From JBGAKG01 sp044224495 (GTDB lineage Bacteria > Myxococcota_A > Polyangia > Polyangiales > Polyangiaceae): a stretch of 64,000 bases of DNA. Of the stretch, positions 23,633-32,600 are shown one piece after another. Each line of letters opens with the position of its first letter. Within the stretch, counting starts at the first letter, position 1. Location of the stretch: contig JBGAKG010000001.1 in assembly GCA_044224495.1 (NCBI GenBank), forward strand, positions 1-64,000. Direction: 5' to 3'. The notes under the pieces are model-generated. The model was not told the origin of the DNA. It made no database searches and saw only the letters and a program-made list of their open reading frames with translations. A program made the position numbers and the translations under genes.

Positions 23633-24700
23633 ATGCGTCTTTCGTTCGTCGACCACCGAAGCGATCCGGCGGCGTGGGCGCGCGAGCTCGGGATTTCGCG
23701 CGAAGCGGTCGAGCTCTACCTCGCCAGCGACGTCATCGATCTCCACATCGACTCGTTCATCTGGACGCGCATCTTCGGCTACGACCTGTTGAAGCGGCAC
23801 GGCCACGGCGCGCTCGGCGCGCGCTTCTACAGCCAGGTCGACCTCCCCCGCATCCGCGAGGCCGGCGTCACCGGCGGCATCTGGGTCATCACCACGAACC
23901 CGCTCCGCGGCCCCGCCGGCCGGGCGCGCGTCTTCGCGAAGAACCTCGCGCGCCTCACGCACATCCTCGAGAGTGCCCCCGACGACGTCCAGCTCGTACG
24001 CACCGCAGCGGACTACCAGCGCGCGCGCGCATCCGGGAAGCACGCTGCGTTCCTCGGGGTCCAGGGCGGGAACGCGCTCGACGCACCGGGCGCGCTCGAC
24101 CAGCTCGACGACCGCATCGTGCGCGTGACGCTCGTGCACCTCTCCACCTCTTCGCTCGGCGTCACGAGCTCGCCGATGAAGCGGGGCGGCGGCGGTCTCA
24201 CTGCGGCCGGGCGCTCCTACGTCGAAGCGCTCGACGCGAAGCGCATCTTCGTCGACCTCGCCCACATCGATCGGCAGGGATTCTTCGACGCGGTCGACGC
24301 GCACGACCCGTCGCTGCCGCTCATCGTGACCCACACCGGCGTGAGCGGCGTGCATCGGCACTGGCGCAACCTGGACGACGAGCAGCTCCGCGCGATCGCG
24401 GACACGGGCGGCACGGTCGGCGTCATGTACCAGTCGAGCTTCCTCGGGGAGCCGCTCTTCGGTGCGCGCGCGCGGGCGATCGCCGAGCACCTCGTGCACA
24501 TCGTGAAGACGGTGGGCGAGGACCACGCGTCGCTCGGCAGCGACTGGGACGGCGCGATCGTGCCGCCGCTCGACATGAAGACGTGCCTCGAGCTGCCGCG
24601 CGTGGTCGAGCACCTCTTGGAGCGGAAGCTCTCGCCCGACGCGATCCAGAAGATCCTCGGGAAGAACTTCTTGCGCTCCCTCGCCGCGCTCCGCGGCTGA
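23633..24700 (+). CDS. Membrane-type dipeptidase (peptidase M19)
   Basis: This 355-residue protein of the M19 family is a zinc-dependent TIM-barrel dipeptidase. Seen are the metal-binding VIDLHIDSF near residue 35, the conserved GVQGGNAL, RIVRVTLVHLS, the FVDLAHIDRQGFFDAVD block, the histidine site LIVTHTGVSGVHRHWRN and the GSDWDG motif near the end. Relatives cleave dipeptides, often with D-amino acids. There is no signal peptide. TAGGTT lies 7 bases before the ATG and there is no Shine-Dalgarno. Confidence 0.93.
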   Translation: MRLSFVDHRSDPAAWARELGISREAVELYLASDVIDLHIDSFIWTRIFGYDLLKRHGHGALGARFYSQVDLPRIREAGVTGGIWVITTNPLRGPAGRARVFAKNLARLTHILESAPDDVQLVRTAADYQRARASGKHAAFLGVQGGNALDAPGALDQLDDRIVRVTLVHLSTSSLGVTSSPMKRGGGGLTAAGRSYVEALDAKRIFVDLAHIDRQGFFDAVDAHDPSLPLIVTHTGVSGVHRHWRNLDDEQLRAIADTGGTVGVMYQSSFLGEPLFGARARAIAEHLVHIVKTVGEDHASLGSDWDGAIVPPLDMKTCLELPRVVEHLLERKLSPDAIQKILGKNFLRSLAALRG

Positions 24701-24703
24701 GGT

Positions 24704-24733
24704 TTGACGGAACGGCCGGGGACCGGCCATCCT
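24704..24733 (+). promoter_or_regulatory. Promoter for the zinc-ribbon lipoprotein-like gene
   Basis: TTGACG (24704-24709), 18 bases, CATCCT (24728-24733), then 7 bases to the ATG at 24741. The predicted start point falls on the ATG, which suggests a leaderless message. Confidence 0.5.
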
Positions 24734-24740
24734 CGGGTCC

Positions 24741-25103
24741 ATGCGCGCCTGCCCCTCGTGCCGCCGTCACGTCCGTGGTCCCGTCGCCACGTGCCCATTC
24801 TGCCGCGCCGAGCTCGCGCCAGCCCGAGGCTTGCCGCGGTCCAGCGCCTCCACCAACGCGCGTCGCTCGCGCTCGGCGATCGTCGCCGCGTTCGCGACCG
24901 CGGCGGTCGCCTGCGGCGGCACGGTCGACAAGGTCGACGCCTCCGCGGATGCCACCCCCGACGGCCCCGGTACCGACGACGCAGCGACGGCAGATGGGGG
25001 CTCGGGGTTCGACGCGGCGGTGAAGGACGCATCCGTGCAGGATGCATTCATCGCGCAGGACGGCTTCTGCTGTCCGCTCTACGGCGGCTCGCCCGGGCAC
25101 TAG
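24741..25103 (+). CDS. Zinc-ribbon protein with membrane segment and acidic tail
   Basis: This 120-residue protein has a zinc ribbon at the very N-terminus (CPSCRRHVRGPVATCPFC), then a basic linker and a hydrophobic segment that resembles a lipobox (IVAAFATAAVACGG). An Asp/Ala-rich tail ends FCCPLYGGSPGH. If the hydrophobic part is an internal signal anchor, the ribbon faces the cytoplasm and the tail the periplasm. Function unknown. A similar plan occurs at 61039-61461. Confidence 0.75.
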   Translation: MRACPSCRRHVRGPVATCPFCRAELAPARGLPRSSASTNARRSRSAIVAAFATAAVACGGTVDKVDASADATPDGPGTDDAATADGGSGFDAAVKDASVQDAFIAQDGFCCPLYGGSPGH

Positions 25104-25131
25104 CTCGCTGTAGCCGGGCGGCTCGCGGGCG

Positions 25132-25296
25132 TCAGTCTTCGCTCGTCCAGACGCGCGGGCCGGAGCGCGGCCAGCTGCTGGGCGGCGGCTCGTCCCACTC
25201 CACGTCGATCATGATGCTCTGCATCATGGGCCGCGGGGGCGGCGGGAGCTGCTCGGTCGGGAGGCGAATTTCGAAGTTGTCGAGGAGGGTGCGCAT
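25132..25296 (-). CDS. Putative 54-residue peptide
   Basis: A short open reading starts MRTLLDNFEIRLPTEQ at ATG 25296, with GGAAGG 12 bases upstream. It continues through PPPPRPMMQSIMIDVEWDEP and ends in SED. Composition is coding-like: polar, with a Pro run and acidic end, unlike the Arg-rich shadow frames. No family is recognised. It could be a small secreted or regulatory peptide, or chance. It points toward the zinc-ribbon gene end. Confidence 0.45.
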   Translation of the reverse strand: MRTLLDNFEIRLPTEQLPPPPRPMMQSIMIDVEWDEPPPSSWPRSGPRVWTSED

Positions 25297-25489
25297 GGCG
25301 TGAGTGCCTTCCGTGGGGGCGTGACGAGACCTTGGAGCAATTCTCTTGCCAGCACCGGAGCCCGGCGATTCGTGCGGATTTCGCCTGCGACCATGACGTC
25401 GCTGGATCGGGCGTGAACCACGGTTCCGGACCGGTGGGGCCCCGAATCCGCACCTCGTTCGCGCAGTCCTGCTAGCGTCGCCGCCTTCG

Positions 25490-27226
25490 ATGGACGGCGT
25501 GAGGAAGCTCCTCGCCTTCGTGCGGCCCTACCGCCGCGAAGCGATCTTCGCGCTCGTGATGCTCGCGAGCCTGGTCGTGCTCGACCTCGCGCTGCCGCGC
25601 CTGATCCAGCGCATCATCGATCGGGGCATCGCGCACCACGATCGGGCCGTCGTCGTGCAGACGGCGCTCGTCATGCTGGGTATCTCGGTGATCAGCACCT
25701 TCATCGCGATCGCGAACAACGTCTTCTCCGTTCGCGTCGGCGAGGGGGTGGCGCGGGACCTCCGCGAGGCCATCTTCGGGACGATCCAACGCTTCTCGTT
25801 CCGGAACCTCGACGAGAACCGGACCGGTGAGCTCCTCGTGCGGCTCGGGAGCGACGTGAGCCAGGTGAAGATGCTGGTGCAGGTCTCGCTCCGGATCGGG
25901 ACCCGCGCGCCCCTCCTGATGTTGGGGAGCGCCATCCTCATGGTGGCGACGAGCGGCCGGCTCGCGCTCGCGATGCTCCCGCTCCTGGTCGTGACGAGCG
26001 TGCTGATCGGGCTCTTCGTCGTCCGCATGGAGCCACGCTTCCGCGAGGTCCAGCGCCGGCTCGACGCGATGAACGACGTCCTCCAGGAGAACGTCGCGGG
26101 AGCACGGCTCGTGAAGGCGTTCGTCCGCGGCGCACACGAAGCGCAGCGGTTCGAGGTCACGAACCAAGCGCTGACCGAGCAGTCCACCCGCACGATGCAG
26201 ATCATGGCGTCGATGCAGCCGATCCTCACGCTCTGCATCAACGTCGGCGTGGTGGTCGTGATCGGCTACGGCGGTCACCAAGCCGTCGCCGGCGACCTCT
26301 CGCTCGGTCAATTGGTTGCATTCAGCAACTATCTGCTCACGACGATGACCCCGCTCGTCATGATGACGGTGCTCTCGAACACGTGGGCGTCGGGCCTCGC
26401 TTCGTTGAAGCGAATCAACACCCTCCTCGCGATCGAGCCCGACGTGCAGGATGCGGAGGGGGCGAGCGAGCTCCCCGGGGACGCCCCCGCGACGGTGAAG
26501 TTCGAGCGCGTCGGCTTCGGCTACGCCGGCGCCGGTGACGACGTCCTCCGCGACGTCGAGCTGGACGCGGGCGACGGCTCGCGGCCGCGCACGATCGCCA
26601 TCCTCGGCTCGACCGGCGCCGGCAAGTCGACGCTCGTGAACCTCATCCCGCGCTTCTACGACGTGACGTCGGGTTCGGTGAGCGTGGCCGGGCGCGACGT
26701 CCGCAGCGTGACGCAGCGCTCGCTCGTGGGCCACGTCGCGGTCGTCCCGCAGGAGACGGTGCTCTTCTCGGGCACGATCCGCGACAACATCCGCTACGGG
26801 CGGCCCGAGGCGAGCGACGACGAGGTCCGCCGCGCCGCCGAGCTCGCGGCAGCCGCCGAGTTCATCGAGAAGCTGCCCGGCGGCTACGACGCGATGATCG
26901 GCCAGCGCGGGCAGAACCTGTCCGGGGGACAGAAGCAGCGGCTCGCGATCGCGCGCGCGCTCCTCCTCGATTCGCCGATCCTCGTCCTCGACGACGCGAC
27001 GAGCTCGGTCGACGTCGAGACCGAGACGAAGATCCAGCGCGCGCTCGCGACGGCGCGCCCGCGGACCACGTTCGTCGTCGCCCAACGCATCAGCACCGTC
27101 CTCGAGGCCGACGAGATCGTCGTCCTCGACCAAGGCCGGATCGTCGCGCGCGGGACGCACCGCGAGCTCCTCGAGGCGTCGCCGGTCTATCGCGAGATCT
27201 ACGACTCGCAGCTGGGGGACGGGTGA
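25490..27226 (+). CDS. ABC exporter half-transporter with degenerate catalytic site
   Basis: This 578-residue protein has six transmembrane helices (about 15-300) and a nucleotide-binding domain. It has Walker A GSTGAGKST and signature LSGGQKQRL. The residue after Walker B is Asp (ILVLDDATSSVD) instead of catalytic Glu, and the switch His is Gln (VVAQRIST). This is the degenerate partner of heterodimeric type IV exporters such as TM287/288. The stop overlaps the next gene by four bases (GTGA). Substrate unknown. Confidence 0.95.
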   Translation: MDGVRKLLAFVRPYRREAIFALVMLASLVVLDLALPRLIQRIIDRGIAHHDRAVVVQTALVMLGISVISTFIAIANNVFSVRVGEGVARDLREAIFGTIQRFSFRNLDENRTGELLVRLGSDVSQVKMLVQVSLRIGTRAPLLMLGSAILMVATSGRLALAMLPLLVVTSVLIGLFVVRMEPRFREVQRRLDAMNDVLQENVAGARLVKAFVRGAHEAQRFEVTNQALTEQSTRTMQIMASMQPILTLCINVGVVVVIGYGGHQAVAGDLSLGQLVAFSNYLLTTMTPLVMMTVLSNTWASGLASLKRINTLLAIEPDVQDAEGASELPGDAPATVKFERVGFGYAGAGDDVLRDVELDAGDGSRPRTIAILGSTGAGKSTLVNLIPRFYDVTSGSVSVAGRDVRSVTQRSLVGHVAVVPQETVLFSGTIRDNIRYGRPEASDDEVRRAAELAAAAEFIEKLPGGYDAMIGQRGQNLSGGQKQRLAIARALLLDSPILVLDDATSSVDVETETKIQRALATARPRTTFVVAQRISTVLEADEIVVLDQGRIVARGTHRELLEASPVYREIYDSQLGDG

Positions 27227-29031
27227 GCAACCTCAGCACCGCGCAGGCGATGCGGCCCGGCGCAGGCGGGCACCAGCACCTCGCGCGCGCCCGCGACGCG
27301 CGCTCGACGCTGCGCCGCCTCGCCGGCTACTTCACCGCCGCGCGCGGGCGGATCGCCCTCGCGCTCGCGATGGTCCTGGCCTACAGCCTCCTCGGGCTGG
27401 TCGGCCCGTGGCTCATGGGCGTCGGTCTGGACCGGTTCGTCGCGCGCGGTGACGCGAGCGGCCTGCCGCGGATCGCGGCGCTGATGTTCGCCGCGTTCCT
27501 CGCGAACAACCTCCTCAGCGGCGCGGCCGCCTGGATCATGGCGCGCGTGTCGCAGGCGGCCCTCGCTCGACTGCGCCGCGAGCTGTTCGCCCACCTGCAG
27601 CGGCTGCCGATGCGCTTCTTCGAGGAGCGCACCACCGGCGAGCTGATGAGCAGGCTCACCAACGACGTCGACGCCATCAACCAAGCCGTCGCCCAGAACG
27701 TCACGGCGCTCCTGGCGAGCGTGCTCTCGATGGTCGGGATCGTCGTCGCGATGTTCGTCCTCGATCGCTGGCTCGCCCTCGCCTCGCTCCTGGTCGTACC
27801 GCTCATGCTCTGGTTCACCCGCTTCGTCGCCGTCTTCACGCGGCGCGGGTTCACCGAGCTCCAGCGCCACACGGGGACGCTCAACGGCGTGATGGAGGAG
27901 TCGATCAGCGGCCAGAAGGTCGTGACCGCGTTCCGCCGCAACGACTCGGTGCTCGCCAAGTTCCGCGCCGCGAACGAGGAGGTGTACCGCGCGGGCGTCG
28001 CCGCGAACACGTACGCGCTCCTGCTGATGCCGCTCACGAACGTGCTCGGGAACCTCTTCGTGATCGTGCTCGCGGGGCTCGGCGGTTGGCTCGCGCTCAC
28101 GGGGCTCGTCAGCGTCGGCGTCATCGCGACGTTCATCAACTACGGGCAGAACTTCGTGAACCCGCTGCGCCAGATCTCGAACCTCTGGAACACGCTCCAG
28201 GCGGCCCTCGCCGGCGCCGAGCGCGTGTTCGAGATCCTCGACGTGCGGCCCGAGCCGGACCTGGGCCCGCCGATCCGCCGCTTGAACCCGGTCTACGGCG
28301 AGGTCGAGCTCGATCACGTCTCCTTCGGCTATCGGCACGGCCAGAAGACCCTGACCGACGTGTCACTGGTCGCGAAGCCGGGCCAGACGATCGCGCTCGT
28401 CGGCCCCACCGGCGCGGGGAAGACGACGATCATCAACCTGCTGACCCGCTTCTACGAGGTGGACCGCGGTGCGATTCGGATCGACGGGGTCGACGTCCGC
28501 GACATCCGGAAGTCCGAGCTTCGCCGCCTGCTCGGGTTGGTCTTGCAGGACACGTACCTCTTTGGGACGACCGTGCGCGAGAACATCCGCTACGGGCGCT
28601 TGGACGCGACCGACGAAGAGGTGATCGCCGCGGCCAAGCTCGCCGACGCGGACGGCTTCATCCAGAAGCTCCCCCAGGGCTACGACACCGTCCTCTCGGA
28701 GCGGGGCAGCAACCTGAGCCAGGGCCAGCGCCAGCTCCTCGCGATCGCACGCGCAGCGCTCGCCCAACCCGCGATCCTCGTGCTCGACGAGGCGACCAGC
28801 AGCATCGACACGCGAACGGAGGCGCGCATTCAGTCCGCGCTCCTCCGCCTGATGAAGGGCCGGACCAGCTTCGTCATCGCCCACCGCTTGCGGACCATCC
28901 GGGACGCCGATCAGGTGCTCGTCATCGACGGCGGACGGATCGCGGAGCGCGGCACGCACGACGAACTCTTGGAGCTGAACGGCGTGTACGCGAAGCTCCA
29001 CCGCGCGCAATTCAAGGGGCATGCGATCTGA
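27223..29031 (+). CDS. ABC exporter half-transporter, catalytic partner
   Basis: This 602-residue protein starts at GTG 27223, overlapping the previous gene. It has six membrane helices and a nucleotide-binding domain with Walker A GPTGAGKTT, Walker B ILVLDEATSSID with catalytic Glu, and switch His (VIAHRLRT). Its signature is LSQGQRQLL, a variant that contributes to the degenerate site, while the partner's LSGGQ completes the active one. Together with 25490-27226 it forms a predicted heterodimeric drug or lipid exporter. Confidence 0.95.
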   Translation: MSNLSTAQAMRPGAGGHQHLARARDARSTLRRLAGYFTAARGRIALALAMVLAYSLLGLVGPWLMGVGLDRFVARGDASGLPRIAALMFAAFLANNLLSGAAAWIMARVSQAALARLRRELFAHLQRLPMRFFEERTTGELMSRLTNDVDAINQAVAQNVTALLASVLSMVGIVVAMFVLDRWLALASLLVVPLMLWFTRFVAVFTRRGFTELQRHTGTLNGVMEESISGQKVVTAFRRNDSVLAKFRAANEEVYRAGVAANTYALLLMPLTNVLGNLFVIVLAGLGGWLALTGLVSVGVIATFINYGQNFVNPLRQISNLWNTLQAALAGAERVFEILDVRPEPDLGPPIRRLNPVYGEVELDHVSFGYRHGQKTLTDVSLVAKPGQTIALVGPTGAGKTTIINLLTRFYEVDRGAIRIDGVDVRDIRKSELRRLLGLVLQDTYLFGTTVRENIRYGRLDATDEEVIAAAKLADADGFIQKLPQGYDTVLSERGSNLSQGQRQLLAIARAALAQPAILVLDEATSSIDTRTEARIQSALLRLMKGRTSFVIAHRLRTIRDADQVLVIDGGRIAERGTHDELLELNGVYAKLHRAQFKGHAI

Positions 29032-29047
29032 TACGCTGCGCCGAGAC

Positions 29048-29641
29048 ATGTCCCGCGCGAACCCGTACAAGAAGGCCGACCGCTTCACCGTGCAGGCGAA
29101 GAAGGCCGGTTATCCCGCGCGGAGCGTCTTCAAGCTCGAAGAGATCGACCGCCGCCTGAAGCTCCTTCGCCCGGGGATGCACGTGCTCGATCTCGGGGCG
29201 TCCCCCGGGAGCTGGTCGATGTACGTCGCCCAACGGGTCGGCGCGAACGGGAAGCTCCTCGCGGTCGACCTGAACCCGCTCGGGGTGGGTCTCCCCTCCC
29301 CGGCGCTCTTCAAGCAGGGGGACGCGCTGGCGCTCACCAACGACGATCTCGCGCTGTTCGCCCCGTACGACGTGGTGCTGAGCGACATGGCGCCCAAGAC
29401 GACCGGCAACCGGCTCGGCGATCAGACGCGGAGCTACGAGCTCTACCTCCGCGCGCTCGCGGTCGCGGTCGCGCTCGGGAAGCCGGGGTCCACGTTCGTC
29501 GGCAAGATCTTCATGGGCGAGGACTTCCCCCTCGCTCGCGCCGAGGTCAAGAAGCACTACGCCAAGGAGCGGATCATCAAGCCCGAGAGCACGCGCAGCG
29601 TGAGCTACGAGGTGTTCCTCGTCGGGGAGGGCAAGAAGTGA
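29048..29641 (+). CDS. rlmE: 23S rRNA 2'-O-methyltransferase (RlmE/FtsJ)
   Basis: This 197-residue SAM-dependent methyltransferase has the SAM loop VLDLGASPGSWS and the KDKE catalytic tetrad: Lys in SVFKLEEID, Asp in LSDMAPK, Lys in VGKIFMGED, Glu in SYEVFLV. In E. coli this enzyme methylates U2552 in the 23S A-loop at a late assembly step. TACGCT lies 10 bases before the ATG. Its stop overlaps the start of the giant kinase gene by four bases, an unusual pairing. Confidence 0.95.
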   Translation: MSRANPYKKADRFTVQAKKAGYPARSVFKLEEIDRRLKLLRPGMHVLDLGASPGSWSMYVAQRVGANGKLLAVDLNPLGVGLPSPALFKQGDALALTNDDLALFAPYDVVLSDMAPKTTGNRLGDQTRSYELYLRALAVAVALGKPGSTFVGKIFMGEDFPLARAEVKKHYAKERIIKPESTRSVSYEVFLVGEGKK

Positions 29642-32600
29642 TCGCCACCGCGTCGAAGGAGTTCGTCGGCGGGCGCTTCCACATCGAGCGCGAAGTTGGC
29701 CGCGGTGGCGTGGGCATCGTCTACAAGGCCGCCGACGAGGTCACTGGGCAGAAGGTCGCGCTCAAGGTGATCGCGATCTCCGGCGTCGACGCCGGCGAAG
29801 AAGCCCGATTCAAGCGCGAGGGCCGCGTGCTGGCCGGTCTGCGCCACCCGGGCATCGTGCAGCTCGTCGCGTTCGGGCAGCTCGACGACGGCGCGCCCTA
29901 CGTGGCGATGGAGTGGCTCGAGGGCGAGGACATCGCGCAGCGGCAACGGCGCGCCAACATCCCGATCTCGACGAGCCTGGAGATCGCGGCGCAGATCGCA
30001 GACGCGCTCCACGCCGCGCACGTCGCCGGGATCATCCACCGCGACGTCAAACCGTCGAACGTCATCCTGCTCCAACGGGACGAAGGGGCGGAGGTGGTCG
30101 CGAAGCTCGTGGACTTCGGCGTCGCCGCCGCCGAGGACGCGAAGCTCACCCGCACCGGCGCCATCATCGGCACCCCCGCGTACATGGCGCCCGAGCAGGC
30201 GCGCGGCGACGAAGGCGTCGACGCGCGGGCGGACCTCTACGCGCTCGGCGCCACCCTCTTCGAGATGGTCTCCGGTCGGCCCCCGCACGTCGGTCCGACG
30301 CCAATCGCGATCCTCGCGCGCCTCGTCACCACGCCGCCGCCACGCCTCTCGGACGTCATCCCGACCGTCCCCGACTCGCTCGACGCGCTCATGGCCGAGC
30401 TGCTCTCGACCGCGCCCGAAGAGCGCCCCGCCTCCGCCGGGGTGGTGGCGGAGCGCCTCCGCGAGATCGGCGAGGAGCTCAAGTCGCGCGCGAGCGACTC
30501 GCGCGAGCTGCGCGTCCGCGAGACGGATCCGCCGATGAGCCTCGTCGGGCCTTCGTCGAGCGCGGCGCCGACCGCCTCGAGCGGCGGCTCGCGCCTCGTG
30601 ACGACCATCCTCGCCACGCACGTCCCGAAGGGCCCCGCGCGGCAGCGGCTCATCGCCCACCTCCGTGCACGCGGGGCCGAGGCGACCGAGCTCGGCGGCG
30701 ACGCGATCGTCGCGCACCTCGGCGTGCGGCGCGCGCTCGGGGACGAGGCGACGCGCGCGGTCGATCTCGCGCTGCGGCTCGCCAAGATGAACGCGACCGT
30801 CGGCATCGCCACCGGGCGCTCCCGCGTCGAGCGGACGCGCCCGATCGGGGAGGTCGTCGACCGCGCCGCCGCGCTCGCGCGCGACGGCCAGCGCGGGCAG
30901 GTCCTGCTCGACATCACGACGTCCGAGCTCACGCGCGGTCGCTACGAGCTGCAGGCTCGCGACGACGGCACGGCGGTCGTCGCGTCGACGCACGGCCAAC
31001 GCAAGGACGGCGTCGGCGGTGCCCCCTTCGTCGGGCGCGAGGCCGAGCTCGCGCAGATCGTCGCGTCCTTCGATCGTTCGCTCGAAGACCGCAGCCCGAT
31101 CCTCGTCACCATCACGGGCGCGCCCGGGATCGGCAAGACGCGCCTCCGGCGCGAGGCCATCCAGCGGATCTCGTCCCACTCGTCCGGCGCCCGCATCTTC
31201 CTCATGCGCTGCGAGACCTTCGCGAAGGGCCAGGCGCTCGGCGTCCTGTCCGATCTCGCGCGCCAGATGGCGGGGGTGCCGAAGGGCGTATCCCTCGCCG
31301 ACGCGCGCTCCGCGGTCGACGCGCTGGTCCACGTGCTGAGCGTCACGCTCGAACCCGATCAGGTCGAGCCGATCGTCCGACTGATGGCGAACGAGCCCCT
31401 CCCGGAGCTCGCCGACGCACGAGCCGCGCGCGACGCAATCTGGCTCGCGCTCACCAACCTGCTCCTCGCGTTCGCGCGGCGGGCCCCGATCGTCCTCGGG
31501 ATCGAAGACGCGCAGTGGGCCGACTCCGACAGCCTCGCCTGGCTCGACCACGCGCTCGGGCGCTCCGCCGGGTGCGCGCTGTGGATGCTCCTGACGACGC
31601 GTCCGTCGCTCTGGCGCGAGGAAGGTCCCCGCTTCGCCGGGCGCGATCACGTCCGGATCGAGCTTCGTCCGCTCGCCAAGCGCGCGGTCCGGTCGATCGC
31701 CCGATCGATCCTCGGGGAGCGCCTCGCGGGCGCCGGCGATCAGATCGCCGACAACATCGCCGCGCAGGCCGGCGGGTCGCCGCTCTTCGCCGAGGAGCTC
31801 GCGCGATTGGCCGCGCAGGGCCGCGACGCCGTGCAAGCTCCCACGATCGAGGCGGCGATGCAGGTCCAGCTCGACGCGCTCGACGACGGCGCGCGCGAAG
31901 CCGCGTCGCGGCTCGCGGTCTTCGGTCAGCTCGGGTGGGACGCCGGGCTCGAGGCGCTGCGTGTCCCGAACGCGCTCGACGTGCTGCGCCAGCTCGCCGC
32001 GTCCGAGATCGTCGTCGAGCAGGCTTCGTCGCGCTTCCGCGGCACGCGCGAGTGGGGCTTCAAGCACGCGCTCATGCGCGAGGTCGCCTACGCCGGGCTC
32101 GGGGAAGATGCGCTCCGCGATCTCCACGCGGCGGCCGGCTCCTGGCTCGCGAAGATGGGTGAGGACGACGCCACCGTCGCGCGCCACTTCGAGCTCGGGC
32201 AATCCTGGACCGAAGCCGCGAACCACCTCGAGAAGGCGGCCCGCCGCGCGCTCGCGGCCAACGCCCTCGCCGACGCGGTCTCCATGTCCGAGAAGTCGCT
32301 CGCGTTCGCGGACGACAAGCCGACGCAGTTCGCGCGCGCGCAGATCCTCGACGAGGCCTGGAACCGCCAGGACGCCCGCGCCGGCGAGCGCGACAGCGCC
32401 GTGCGCGCGATGGAAGACGCCGTCTTCGACGACGCGAGCGAGGTCCGCGCCCGCGGCGCGCGGGTCCGCTACGAAGACGCGTGCGGTGGCGACGCCGAGA
32501 CGAGCGCGCGCCTCGATCAGGTGCGGCTCGCGGCGAAGACGGCCGGCCTCGTCGACGAGGAGGCGCGCTGCGCGGCGGCGCTCGCGAGCCGGCGCGCGTT

